From Spirochaetota bacterium (GTDB lineage: Bacteria; Spirochaetota; UBA4802; UBA5550), in contig JAFGJK010000088.1 in assembly GCA_016929135.1 (NCBI GenBank), positions 1 through 64,000 of the forward strand: 64,000 bases of DNA, written 5' to 3'. Below the pieces are notes generated by a model. It was not told the origin of the DNA. It ran no database searches and was given only the letters and a program-made list of their open reading frames with translations. This document shows, in pieces, positions 8,842 to 16,515 of this stretch. Position 1 is the first letter of the stretch. Each line of letters begins with the position of its first letter. Both the position numbers and the translations under genes were made by a program.

Positions 8842-9683
8842 CACATCGATGCGGTCAGCTTGGTCCTGTTGCGCTTCTCGAAGAACTTCAGTATCGGCAC
8901 CTCGATCGGCTCCGCGGTGTTCAGGAGGATGTGGTCGAAATCGGCGAGCTCCTGGAAATTCCCCGGCTCCGGCAGCGCGTCGGAGAGGAAGACCTTCCCG
9001 CTCTCCAGGTCAACGAACTCGGCCAGGCCGAATATCCGCATGTCCCGCTCCAGCGGGTCCACCACCTGGACAGGGATGATGTCGTGCTTCCTTCTGAGGA
9101 GTTTCATCTTCAGGGCGAAGTCCTCGCGATGGTCCATGAAGTCCGATATGAGGAAGACGATGCTGCGTTTTTTCATCACCCGCCGCACGAAATCCAGGGC
9201 CAGGGAGATGTCGGTGTTCCTGCTGGCGGGCCGGCAGGTGAGGATCTCGTCCAGCACCTTCAGCATGAACTTCCTCCCCTTGCGTGGCCGGATGAAGCGC
9301 TCGACGCGGTCCGAGAAGAGGAGCACGCTGATCCGGTCGTGGTTCAGCTGCGCCAGGTTCAGGAAGATCGTGGCCACCTCCAGGATCACCTCGCGCTTGC
9401 TGGTGTGGCTTCCGAACTCCGTGGAACCGGAAACGTCCACCATCAGCACCACCGAGAGCTCCCGCTCCTCGATGTACTCCTTGATATAGAGGTGGTTCAT
9501 ACGGGCCGAGACGTTCCAGTCGACGCTCCTGAAATCGTCGCCGTACTGGTACTCGCGCACCGTGTCGAAGGAGAGGCCGTAGCCCCGGAAGGCGGAGTGG
9601 TACTCTCCGACGAACATGGTGTTCAGCTTCTTCCCGGTGCGGAGCCGTATCTTCTTGATCAGCGACAGCTCTCTGGATTCCAC
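8841..9683 (-). CDS. DUF58 domain protein (MoxR/Bat-associated)
   Basis: A 280-residue DUF58 protein. The hallmark motif SVDWNVSARM lies around residues 55-65, followed by a VWA-like fold with VDVSGSTEFG near residue 85. No membrane helices, so it is probably cytoplasmic. A longer open frame extends far upstream inside moxR, but that part has shadow-frame composition. The GTG at 9683 lies 2 bases after the moxR stop, with GGAGG ten bases before it, so I chose it. Members nearly always accompany MoxR ATPases. Confidence 0.85.
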   Translation of the reverse strand: MESRELSLIKKIRLRTGKKLNTMFVGEYHSAFRGYGLSFDTVREYQYGDDFRSVDWNVSARMNHLYIKEYIEERELSVVLMVDVSGSTEFGSHTSKREVILEVATIFLNLAQLNHDRISVLLFSDRVERFIRPRKGRKFMLKVLDEILTCRPASRNTDISLALDFVRRVMKKRSIVFLISDFMDHREDFALKMKLLRRKHDIIPVQVVDPLERDMRIFGLAEFVDLESGKVFLSDALPEPGNFQELADFDHILLNTAEPIEVPILKFFEKRNRTKLTASM

Positions 9684-9685
9684 TG

Positions 9686-10669
9686 CTACGGGACCTCCAC
9701 CGAATCGAAGAGGAGGCGCACCACGTCGTCCGGTCCCTTGCCGTCGGCCTCCGCCTCGTAGGAGAGGATGATGCGGTGCCTGAGGACGTCGGCGCCGATC
9801 TCCTTCACGTCGTCGGGATTGACGAATCCTCGGCCGCGGATGAAGGCGATGCACCGCGAGGCCTTCATCAGGGCGATGGACGCCCTGGGGCTCGCACCGT
9901 ACTCGATGTACTTCTTCACCTCCTTCCGCGAGGGCTTCCGCGTCTCGGCCACCAGGGAGACGATGTAGTCGATGAGCTTCTCGTCGATGTAGATGGAATC
10001 GATCAGCCCCTCCTTGTCGGCCACGGCCTGCGGTGGTACCACCCGCTGTACCTTGTCCACCGTGATCTCGTTGAAGCGCATCAGGATCTCCCGCTCCTCT
10101 TCGAAGGTGGGGTAGTCCACCAGCACCTTCATAAAGAAGCGGTCCAACTGCGCCTCCGGGAGGGGGTAGGTCCCCTCCTGCTCGATGGGGTTTTCCGTGG
10201 CCAGCACCATGAAGGGGCGCTCCAGGGGGAAGGTCTCGTCGCCGATGGTGACCTGACGCTCCTCCATACACTGCAGCAGGGCGGACTGCACCTTCGCCGG
10301 GGCCCGGTTGATCTCGTCCGCCAGGAGGAGGTTCGTGAAGATGGGCCCCTTCTTGGTGAAGAAATCCAGGTCCCGGGGATTGTAGATCCTGGTGCCGATG
10401 AGGTCCGCCGGGAGGAGGTCCGGCGTGAACTGGATCCTGGCGAAGCCGGTGTCGATCGCCCGGGAGAAGGCCCTGATGGTCAGTGTCTTGGCAAGGCCCG
10501 GGAGTCCCTCGATGAGTATGTGCCCCCGTGAGATGAAGGCGATGAGGATGCGGTCGATGAGCCTCTCCTGGCCCACGATCACCTTGCCCACCTCGGACTT
10601 GATCCCCGCCACAAAGCCGTTTTCGGCCTTCACCCTTTCTGTCAGTTTTTCTATCGCTGCGTAATCCAT
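9686..10669 (-). CDS. MoxR-family AAA+ ATPase
   Basis: A 327-residue AAA_3 ATPase, first gene of the Bat operon. Walker A reads GLPGLAKT (about residues 54-61), Walker B is LLADEINRAP, then sensor 1 ATENPIEQEGTY and an arginine-finger region (EAQLDRFF). A C-terminal AAA lid follows. MoxR proteins act as chaperone-like remodelers for VWA-domain partners, here batA/batB. The ATG at 10669 is favoured over an upstream frame extension because GGAG lies nine bases before it and conserved sequence begins there. Confidence 0.9.
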   Translation of the reverse strand: MDYAAIEKLTERVKAENGFVAGIKSEVGKVIVGQERLIDRILIAFISRGHILIEGLPGLAKTLTIRAFSRAIDTGFARIQFTPDLLPADLIGTRIYNPRDLDFFTKKGPIFTNLLLADEINRAPAKVQSALLQCMEERQVTIGDETFPLERPFMVLATENPIEQEGTYPLPEAQLDRFFMKVLVDYPTFEEEREILMRFNEITVDKVQRVVPPQAVADKEGLIDSIYIDEKLIDYIVSLVAETRKPSRKEVKKYIEYGASPRASIALMKASRCIAFIRGRGFVNPDDVKEIGADVLRHRIILSYEAEADGKGPDDVVRLLFDSVEVP

Positions 10670-10725
10670 ATGCTCGGCTCCGGAATGATAGGATCGGAGG
10701 TTCCCCTGGTCCCTCCGCGAAATAA

Positions 10726-10755
10726 GTGATACAATCACGACAGGTTTTCTGTCAA
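10726..10755 (-). promoter_or_regulatory. Putative sigma70-type promoter of the Bat operon
   Basis: On the minus strand TTGACA (10755-10750) and TATCAC (10731-10726) are separated by 18 bases, about 55 bases before the moxR start codon. It is the only good -35/-10 pair I see upstream of the seven-gene set. Tandem TGTTACA repeats lie 62-78 bases further upstream. Confidence 0.45.
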
Positions 10756-10816
10756 TAGAATTACACTGCGGACCCTCGCGGTGTAAACGGATAATTAGTG
10801 ATCCCGGCGGGAAAAT

Positions 10817-10833
10817 TGTTACACCCTGTTACA
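10817..10833. promoter_or_regulatory. Tandem TGTTACA boxes with 10-base period upstream of the Bat promoter
   Basis: TGTTACACCCTGTTACA holds two identical 7-mers exactly one helical turn apart. The block is flanked symmetrically by AATTG and CAATT, so it is also an inverted repeat at its edges. Placement upstream of the Bat promoter and downstream of the cold-shock gene suggests a regulator binding site. No regulator is identified. Confidence 0.35.
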
Positions 10834-10862
10834 ATTGCCCCCGCGGGGGATGCCGGGAAACG

Positions 10863-10894
10863 GCAAAGGCGACGTTCGGGACCGTCGCCTTTGC
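10863..10894 (-). terminator. Hairpin terminator of the cold-shock gene
   Basis: Perfect 12-base arms GCAAAGGCGACG / CGTCGCCTTTGC around an 8-base loop, 34 bases past the stop codon. The following minus-strand sequence starts CGTTTCCC, so the U-tract is short. A strong stem but a non-classical terminator. Confidence 0.6.
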
Positions 10895-10927
10895 ATGTAC
10901 AAGTGCATTTGTGAGGAGAGATAATAA

Positions 10928-11128
10928 TTATATCATCGCCACTCGGATCGCCCTGGGACCTCTGTCGCTCTTTTCTATTTCGAACTGAACCTTCGCTCCC
11001 TCTTTGAGCGTTTTGAAGCCTTCACCGAGAATCCCGGTGTGATGGACGAAATAATCGTTTCCATCCGTTGAAGAGATGAAACCGAAACCCTTCTGGTCAT
11101 TGAACCATTTAACTGTACCCTGAGACAT
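10928..11128 (-). CDS. Cold-shock protein (CspA family)
   Basis: A 66-residue single cold-shock domain. It has the full pattern GTVKWFN, RNP1 KGFGFI (about residues 13-18) and RNP2 YFVHHT (about 26-31), so it should bind single-stranded RNA or DNA as an RNA chaperone. AAGGAG lies seven bases before the ATG. The gene stands alone with its own promoter and hairpin. The roughly 118-base untranslated leader is typical of post-transcriptionally controlled csp genes. Confidence 0.95.
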   Translation of the reverse strand: MSQGTVKWFNDQKGFGFISSTDGNDYFVHHTGILGEGFKTLKEGAKVQFEIEKSDRGPRAIRVAMI

Positions 11129-11253
11129 ACAACGACTCCTTGAAGATTTGATCCGGGACGTATCCCTCGTGTTAAGTCTGAGTACTACTATGGATTTTAC
11201 CTGGATTTTTAGGTAAGACTATAGAAGACATACGGACTTAATCATTGCAACAC

Positions 11254-11281
11254 AATCTACTCCCGTATAAAAAAATGTCAA
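11254..11281 (-). promoter_or_regulatory. Putative promoter of the cold-shock gene
   Basis: TTGACA (11281-11276) and TAGATT (11259-11254) on the minus strand, 16 bases apart. The predicted start near 11247 gives a leader of about 118 bases, which includes a small inverted repeat (TACCT...AGGTA near 11197-11215). Confidence 0.5.
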
Positions 11282-11385
11282 CAAATTATCAGCATCTGTG
11301 CTGCAATAATTGCTGCCCCTGTAAGACCGAAGACGTTTTTTGCGGCAGCGGGACGATATTCTTCTTGCTATACGGAGGTGCGGCG

Positions 11386-12342
11386 ATGTTGTTGGATACA
11401 CAGGGGGAAGGATCAGGTGGAATGAAATCTGAGATCGACGGCATCTACAGTGAGATACAGTCGGCGGTGAACCGCGAGCGCCTGACTGAGATATCATCGG
11501 ACATCATCGCCAGGTACCGTGACCGCGACATCGACGGCCTCTCGTGGTACGCCTCCCTCCTGGATCTCCAGTTTTCAGAGCAGAATCTGAACAGGGTCTT
11601 CGCAAGGATCATCCAGTCCTATCATCCGGACAAGCTCACGACAATCCAGGCGGAGTTGGAGCGGTCGTACCGTGACGGCGATGAGGCGGCGCTGCGCCGG
11701 CTGCGGCAGGCATTCATATTCAAAGAGGCGCCGCGGGGCGGGCGCCGCAGGGAGGAGCCCGCCTTCGAGTTCGAGGAGGAATACCGCTACGACGATGAGT
11801 ACGAATACCGCGAGGAGGAGTTTACCGGCGAGGAGGAGGGGGTCTTCGATGACGACGAGGGATACGACGAGGAGGAGCTGGCCGGAGACGGGTGCGGCGG
11901 CGAGGAATTCGGCTTCATCGAGGCCATACACAGGTACGTCTTCGGGAACCTCGATTTTACGATGAACAGCCATGACATCATGAACCTGGAGGGGGAGCTG
12001 AACCTGTCGGATTACGAGATCGGCGACCTCAATGGTATCGAGCACTGCGTCAACGTCGTGAGCATCAATCTCTCCGGGAACAGCATCTACCGCGTGTCTC
12101 CCATCGCGGCCCTGGGCAAGCTGGAGAGCCTCTTCCTTGCGGAGAACAACATCGACAATATCGACCCCCTGGCGCACTGCGCCTCCCTCGCGGAGCTTGA
12201 CCTCTCCTACAACGACATCGAGGACGTGTCGGCGCTTCTCCGTCTGAAGAATCTGCGCTATGTCAACCTTATCGGCAATCCCCTGGAGGACCGCTCGGTG
12301 ATCGACGAGCTGGCGAAGCGGGGCGTTCTGGTGCTCTACTGA
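11386..12342 (+). CDS. J-domain-like protein with acidic linker and leucine-rich repeats
   Basis: A 318-residue protein of three parts. Residues about 55-120 resemble a J domain: a helix, then a basic helix ending in SYHPDK (HPD at about 80-82), then a helix ending RLRQAF. Residues about 125-180 are strongly acidic (Glu/Asp/Tyr-rich, probably disordered). Residues about 200-318 carry four leucine-rich repeats (for example LESLFLAENNIDNID). I chose the ATG at 11386, with GGAGG seven bases before it; the frame runs open further upstream without a start signal. A Hsp70-targeting adaptor is an inference. The last 7 bases overlap the convergent gene. Confidence 0.75.
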   Translation: MLLDTQGEGSGGMKSEIDGIYSEIQSAVNRERLTEISSDIIARYRDRDIDGLSWYASLLDLQFSEQNLNRVFARIIQSYHPDKLTTIQAELERSYRDGDEAALRRLRQAFIFKEAPRGGRRREEPAFEFEEEYRYDDEYEYREEEFTGEEEGVFDDDEGYDEEELAGDGCGGEEFGFIEAIHRYVFGNLDFTMNSHDIMNLEGELNLSDYEIGDLNGIEHCVNVVSINLSGNSIYRVSPIAALGKLESLFLAENNIDNIDPLAHCASLAELDLSYNDIEDVSALLRLKNLRYVNLIGNPLEDRSVIDELAKRGVLVLY

Positions 12343-13448
12343 CCGGCGGCTCCCCGATCCACCCTGCCGTTCGGCTGACCCGGGGTGAGCCTCCTGTGGG
12401 CGCCGCCGATCGAAAAGCCCCGGTCCCCTTCATCAGAATAGATGATGTCTCCCGAGTCCATCATGAAGAACATGTTGGGGCTGCAGGAGGGGAGGGGTGC
12501 GATCCGCCTCCCCAGTGCGAGCTGGACCGACGCCCATGCGAGGTTTTGGCCCGCCACCGCGGAGAGGTACGCCCACTCCGGAAACCCGCCTATTATCCGC
12601 AGGAGAAAGAGCTCTCCGTCGTGTCCCCGCCTCACCATCTTCAGCCAGCAGGGCCCACCCCACTTCAGCTTCCCAATGACGCTCCCGATGAAATCCAGGA
12701 TGGCGGGATCGCTGGCGGTCGTGCCGGCGCTGGCGTCTACCCCCCCGGTGAAGCTGATCAGCTTCACCGGCACCGCCCCGATGCACCCCCCCCTCCCGTC
12801 CCCCAGGGCGACTGCGTCGTAGCGGTCACCCACGATGAATTCCCGTACGGACACCGGGTGCTTCCAGTCGTAGCTGTAGATCTTCAACAGGTGCTCGGCG
12901 GTTGAGGGGGTGAAGGCGATGATGGTGTTGTCGAACCGGCTTTTCAGGATGACCGGGAACTGCAGCTCCTGGCCGAAATCGTCGCCGATTTCCGGATCGG
13001 CAGCCTCCACCTCCGCCGGCACGCTGATCTGAAGATCCCGGCAGGTCTGGTGGAAGCGGCTCCTCGATTCCTGAAGGCCGGTATCGGTTCCGGGAAGGCA
13101 GAGCGAGATCCCCATCCTCTCCAGGTCGCCGGCGATGGCGGTGAAGCCCGCGATCTCAGCGCCCAGGGTGGGCACGATGACATCCACCGGCGTCCTGTTC
13201 TGTATCTCCTCGATCGTATCCCACAGCGTTTTCATGGGGGTGTTCTCGGGAGGGTAGGGGATGGCGTAGGTGCAGTTGCAGAGGCCGTCCCCGTGGTCCC
13301 CGAGATCGTGGGTGTCATAGGCGATCCCCACTATCTCGCCGGTGAAATCGCCGCTGGCCCGCAGCGCCCTGGCGACACCGGCGCCGGGACCCCTGGACCC
13401 GTAGATCCTGAGCCCTGACACCGCAACGCGCACATTGTTAGGATCCAT
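12336..13448 (-). CDS. ATP-grasp-like protein with degenerate C-terminal metal site
   Basis: A 370-residue protein with the layout of carbamoyl-phosphate-synthase-like ATP-grasp enzymes. The N-terminal pre-ATP-grasp domain starts RVAVSGLRIYGSRGPG and includes VPTLGAEIAGF. A central nucleotide-binding part follows (PVILKSRF near residue 172, SVREFIVGDRYD near 210). At the position where these enzymes carry E-x-N-x-R for Mg-ATP, this protein reads LLRIIGGF (about 298), so activity may be lost or changed. GAGG lies eight bases before the ATG. Its neighbours give no pathway. ATP-dependent ligase or a non-catalytic relative. Confidence 0.6.
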   Translation of the reverse strand: MDPNNVRVAVSGLRIYGSRGPGAGVARALRASGDFTGEIVGIAYDTHDLGDHGDGLCNCTYAIPYPPENTPMKTLWDTIEEIQNRTPVDVIVPTLGAEIAGFTAIAGDLERMGISLCLPGTDTGLQESRSRFHQTCRDLQISVPAEVEAADPEIGDDFGQELQFPVILKSRFDNTIIAFTPSTAEHLLKIYSYDWKHPVSVREFIVGDRYDAVALGDGRGGCIGAVPVKLISFTGGVDASAGTTASDPAILDFIGSVIGKLKWGGPCWLKMVRRGHDGELFLLRIIGGFPEWAYLSAVAGQNLAWASVQLALGRRIAPLPSCSPNMFFMMDSGDIIYSDEGDRGFSIGGAHRRLTPGQPNGRVDRGAAGQ

Positions 13449-13541
13449 GATTATTCCTCTTGTTCCTTGTATGGTATGTCCGGCGGTTCATGTCAGGGGC
13501 GCCGGCCCGGCTCCGGACAATGCGCGTCGTCCGGGGGAGGT

Positions 13542-13577
13542 GCGGTTGCGGAGGTCGGCCGGGAGCTCCGCAACCGC
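13542..13577 (-). terminator. Hairpin downstream of an EF-hand gene
   Basis: Perfect 12-base arms GCGGTTGCGGAG / CTCCGCAACCGC with a 12-base loop, 38 bases after the EF-hand stop codon. No U-run follows on the minus strand, so it may protect the 3' end or act as a Rho-aided terminator. Confidence 0.45.
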
Positions 13578-13614
13578 CGTTTGTTGAGAACCGTTGTCAC
13601 CCCTGTCTGCCCGC

Positions 13615-14091
13615 CTACTTTTTCGGGGGCTCCTTCCCGAACCTCATGCCCGGGCCCTTCATCTCGACGCGCTCGATGAAGCTGTCGTGATTGGCGTCCA
13701 GCTTTTCGAACATCCCCCTGTGGAATGTATCCCACTCGGCTCTGGATATCTTGCCGTCGTTGTTACCGTCCATCTTCTCCACCGGCATCTTACCGAAGCG
13801 TGCGCCGTGGGGCGGCTCCCCCTTACCCATGCCCCCGGGAGGAGGACCCATCTTCTTCATGTGGAAATCACGCAGCTCATTGTCCTCAAGGTTCCCGTCG
13901 CCGTTGTTGTCGATCGACGAAAACTCGGCTATCCTGCTCTTATGAAAGGTCTCCCACTCAGATTTCGAGATCTTCCCGTCTCTGTTGGAATCCATTGCCG
14001 CAAAGGGACCGCCGTGCCCCTGTGCCGACGCGTAGAGGGCGCAGGAGAGCGCCATCGCGGAGACAGCCGCAACCGTTTTCCAAAATCTCAT
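13615..14091 (-). CDS. Secreted EF-hand protein (four calcium loops)
   Basis: A 158-residue protein with a cleavable signal peptide (cleavage near ASAQG, residue 23) and four EF-hand loops: DSNRDGKISKSE (about 33), DNNGDGNLEDNE (about 60), DGNNDGKISRAE (about 108) and DANHDSFIERVE (about 132). The first three have acidic residues at positions 1 and 12 and Gly at 6; the fourth has Ser at position 6 and may bind weakly. It should bind calcium in the periplasm or outside the cell. GGAGG precedes the ATG by six bases. A second EF-hand gene lies 1.3 kb upstream beyond an AraC-type regulator. Confidence 0.88.
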   Translation of the reverse strand: MRFWKTVAAVSAMALSCALYASAQGHGGPFAAMDSNRDGKISKSEWETFHKSRIAEFSSIDNNGDGNLEDNELRDFHMKKMGPPPGGMGKGEPPHGARFGKMPVEKMDGNNDGKISRAEWDTFHRGMFEKLDANHDSFIERVEMKGPGMRFGKEPPKK

Positions 14092-14272
14092 AACGAACCT
14101 CCGAAACGTGGTGATATCGCTGCCGCGCGGTGCGCCATGGCGCCTCCCGCCGCGGTGTCGATGGTGAGATGGTACTGAATTTCAGTATGAAATCGACCTC
14201 GCCGTCAAGGATGGACCACTATTTCCGGCTCCGGCGAGGTTTTTCTGTGCGGCGCGGAGTCCTGGCGGGGGC

Positions 14273-15421
14273 CTAGCCCTGGTCGCCGGCCCTGGAGGCC
14301 TGAGTTTTCCGGTATTCCGTGGGTGACAGGGCGGTGTGCCGCTTAAAGACCGTGTTGAAGGCCGACTTCGAATTGAAGCCGGAATCGTAGGCGATCCTCA
14401 GGATCGTGTGCTCCCGGTACTTCCCCTGGCTCATGCGCCTGATCGCCTCGCCGACCCTGTACTCGTTCACGTAGGTGTAGAAGTTCTTGTGCAGCCGCTC
14501 GTTGATTATCTGGGTGATGTAGTGCTTCGGTATCTCCAGCTGTTTCGATACCTCGGCGATGGTCAGGTCCCCCTGGAGGTACGGCTTTTTCCGGTTCATG
14601 TAGTCCTCCAGGGCGGCCAGGTAGCCGTCGGCATCCTCCTCCTTCAGGCCCGATTTTTCGTATCGCTTTTCCGGTTGCCGTTCCTCCCTCACGCCGTCTC
14701 CCCCCTCCCGCAGAACCGCCGGCTGGTTCAGTGAGAAAAAGCTGAAGGCGTATATGAAGAAGGTGATGGCGGCCCACCGGGATAGGGCGGCAGCCTCAAG
14801 CCGGTGGATGCGCGGGATCGTCACCGCGCCCAGGAGGACCAGCAGGACGAAGAGGTACGCCAGTACGAAGCTCAGGGCGATCCAGAAGAGCCAGAGGAGC
14901 GTTACCCGGTGCGACAGGTGCGAGTAGTAGTCCCACAGGCGTTCCCGGTGGCGGCGCAGCAGATGGAACAGGACCGCGGAATAGGTTATCATGGAGACCA
15001 TGGCGGCGATATCGCAGGCGGCGTAAAGGGACCGGGGGGGGCCGCCGGCCGGTGAGAAGGGGGGATGCTGCGGCAGCGGGCCGGGGCCGCAGACCAGGCC
15101 GGCAGCGGCGGCCAGAACAAAGGGGATGCCGTGCAGCAGCCGTGCCGGAGAAAACCGTCCCCCCGTGCCGGTCATGGAACCGGTGTAGAGAAGCAGGAGC
15201 GGTCCGTAGGCAAGGGGGAATGCCGGCGAGGCCAGAAGACGCGGGATGACATGACCGGCAACGGCGAGCTTCATGGCCAGGAGCTGCCCCACCAGGGGGA
15301 GCGAGAGGAGGGCCATCAACAGCGCCGCCGCCCTGTCGCCGGGCCTGGCGGGATCCCGGATGACGAAGAAGAAGGCCATGAAGAGGCCCTGGGCCGTTCC
15401 TATGTACAGTACCGGGAGCAT
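14273..15421 (-). CDS. Membrane-bound AraC-family transcriptional regulator
   Basis: A 382-residue protein. Residues about 1-235 form roughly seven or eight membrane helices, and residues about 280-375 form an AraC-type double helix-turn-helix (AEVSKQLEIPKHYITQIINE; then a second helix pair with AYDSGFNSKSAFNTVFKRHT). Such proteins sense a signal in or across the membrane and bind DNA from the membrane. I chose the ATG at 15421, GAGGGG nine bases upstream, over an upstream frame extension that overlaps the preceding gene. It follows an EF-hand gene by 13 bases, so the two are probably co-transcribed. Confidence 0.85.
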   Translation of the reverse strand: MLPVLYIGTAQGLFMAFFFVIRDPARPGDRAAALLMALLSLPLVGQLLAMKLAVAGHVIPRLLASPAFPLAYGPLLLLYTGSMTGTGGRFSPARLLHGIPFVLAAAAGLVCGPGPLPQHPPFSPAGGPPRSLYAACDIAAMVSMITYSAVLFHLLRRHRERLWDYYSHLSHRVTLLWLFWIALSFVLAYLFVLLVLLGAVTIPRIHRLEAAALSRWAAITFFIYAFSFFSLNQPAVLREGGDGVREERQPEKRYEKSGLKEEDADGYLAALEDYMNRKKPYLQGDLTIAEVSKQLEIPKHYITQIINERLHKNFYTYVNEYRVGEAIRRMSQGKYREHTILRIAYDSGFNSKSAFNTVFKRHTALSPTEYRKTQASRAGDQG

Positions 15422-15434
15422 GCAGAGCGGCCCC

Positions 15435-15938
15435 TCAGAAGGGGGATCTTCTCCCCTCGTGCGGCGGCATGTCCGGCATCCCCTTGGGGGGAGGGCCCCC
15501 CTGCCCCCAAGGGGGGCCGTGAAGCTCATCGTCAGAGCAGACGCCGTCGCCGTCTCTGTCCCTGGCGGTGAATTCGGATGCGTGGTGATCGGTCCATTCC
15601 GCCTTCGAGATCCTGCGGTCGCCGCTGGTGTCTATACGTTCGAAGAGCATCTCGGCGGGAGGTCCCGGCATGCCGTCTTCCCCGAAGCGATCCCGGAATT
15701 CCCGGAGGTCCAGGAGGCCGTTGCGATCGCCGTCCATGGCGCCGAAGAGGGATACGGCGCCGCCCATCCACTCCTCCCTGGCGATCCTACCGTCGCCGTC
15801 CGTATCGAACTGCAGGAGCTTCGGACCGTAACCGGGGGGCGGTCCGTGCCGGCCGCCGGGCTCGCTCACCATCATGAGTACGATGAGGAGGGAGATGAAT
15901 ATGAGCGCCGAGGCTCCCGCGATCAGCTGTGTCTTCAT
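15435..15938 (-). CDS. Membrane-anchored EF-hand protein
   Basis: A 167-residue protein: N-terminal hydrophobic anchor or signal (about residues 5-25, ending SLLIVLMMVSEPG), then EF-hand loops DTDGDGRIAREE, DGDRNGLLDLRE, DTSGDRRISKAE and DRDGDGVCSDDE, and a Pro/Gly-rich tail (PPPKGMPDMPP). It should bind calcium outside the inner membrane. The start at 15938 is chosen because the signal sequence begins there; a weak GGTG precedes it. The gene is followed 13 bases later by the membrane-bound AraC regulator, so a calcium-linked sensing role is possible but unproven. Confidence 0.82.
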   Translation of the reverse strand: MKTQLIAGASALIFISLLIVLMMVSEPGGRHGPPPGYGPKLLQFDTDGDGRIAREEWMGGAVSLFGAMDGDRNGLLDLREFRDRFGEDGMPGPPAEMLFERIDTSGDRRISKAEWTDHHASEFTARDRDGDGVCSDDELHGPPWGQGGPPPKGMPDMPPHEGRRSPF

Positions 15939-15943
15939 GCATT

Positions 15944-16138
15944 TCACCGTATGAACAGCAGTATCATGATTGCGTAGGGGATAAGGGGGGTGAGCGGCGT
16001 GGAGCTGGAGAGGCCGCCGGCGAGCAGGAGAGTGCACCGTGCGCCGTGATACCTCTTCTCATCGGCGAGGAGCCGGTGCGTCCGTAACCTGAAACGGCAG
16101 GCCGGCATGGAAACGTGATTCAACAGCCGAGAGATCAT
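15944..16138 (-). CDS. Possible small membrane protein upstream of the EF-hand/AraC pair
   Basis: A 64-residue frame with GGGAGG four to five bases before its ATG and a stop 5 bases before the EF-hand start. The N-terminal half is basic; the C-terminal half holds hydrophobic stretches (TLLLAGGL; YAIMILLFI). No family recognised. Support comes from the start signal and the coupling distance. It could be a leader reading frame or chance. Confidence 0.35.
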   Translation of the reverse strand: MISRLLNHVSMPACRFRLRTHRLLADEKRYHGARCTLLLAGGLSSSTPLTPLIPYAIMILLFIR

Positions 16139-16455
16139 ATCGCCTCCCGCCGGCGGGTGAGATGCCCCACGGCGTGAAATCTCCTTAAGGAGGAACCTGC
16201 CCGCCTCCGGTATCACTCATCCCACGCCCTGCCTGGCGTGATTTCCCGGGACTGCGGCGTCCCTTAATTGGTGGCGCTCAGGCACCTTTTGTTACCCTGA
16301 AAAGTGACGATGCTATGGTAGTTGAGGAGCCCCGGGGGGGGGCAACAAAAAAACGGGTGCTCCGGGGCCCCTTCAGCGGTCCCGCAGAGGGGGGCGCAGC
16401 CTGGGTGGTGATGGGGTGAACGGGGGCGGTGTGTATCGATTTCACCGGTGCGCCC
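16139..16455. other. Intergenic stretch downstream of the chemoreceptor gene
   Basis: About 315 bases without a convincing gene. On the minus strand a GC-rich segment followed by seven T's (complement of the A-run near 16347) lies about 110 bases past the chemoreceptor stop and could end that transcript, but the stem is poor. Confidence 0.4.
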
Positions 16456-16515
16456 CCGGCGGTCCGTTACGACGATTTTCGCACCACGGCCTCCAGTTTC
16501 ACCGCCTTCTCGCTG
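16456..16515. repeat. Direct repeat, copy 1: end of chemoreceptor gene
   Basis: Sixty bases spanning the last 15 codons and stop of the chemoreceptor gene plus 11 bases beyond it. They recur at 18752-18810 upstream of the same gene with two substitutions and one deleted base. See the second copy. Confidence 0.8.

Noticed and set aside
9684..10271. N-terminal extension of the DUF58 frame
   Set aside because: The extra residues lie inside moxR in another frame and show shadow composition. A GTG with a ribosome site just after the moxR stop is a better start.
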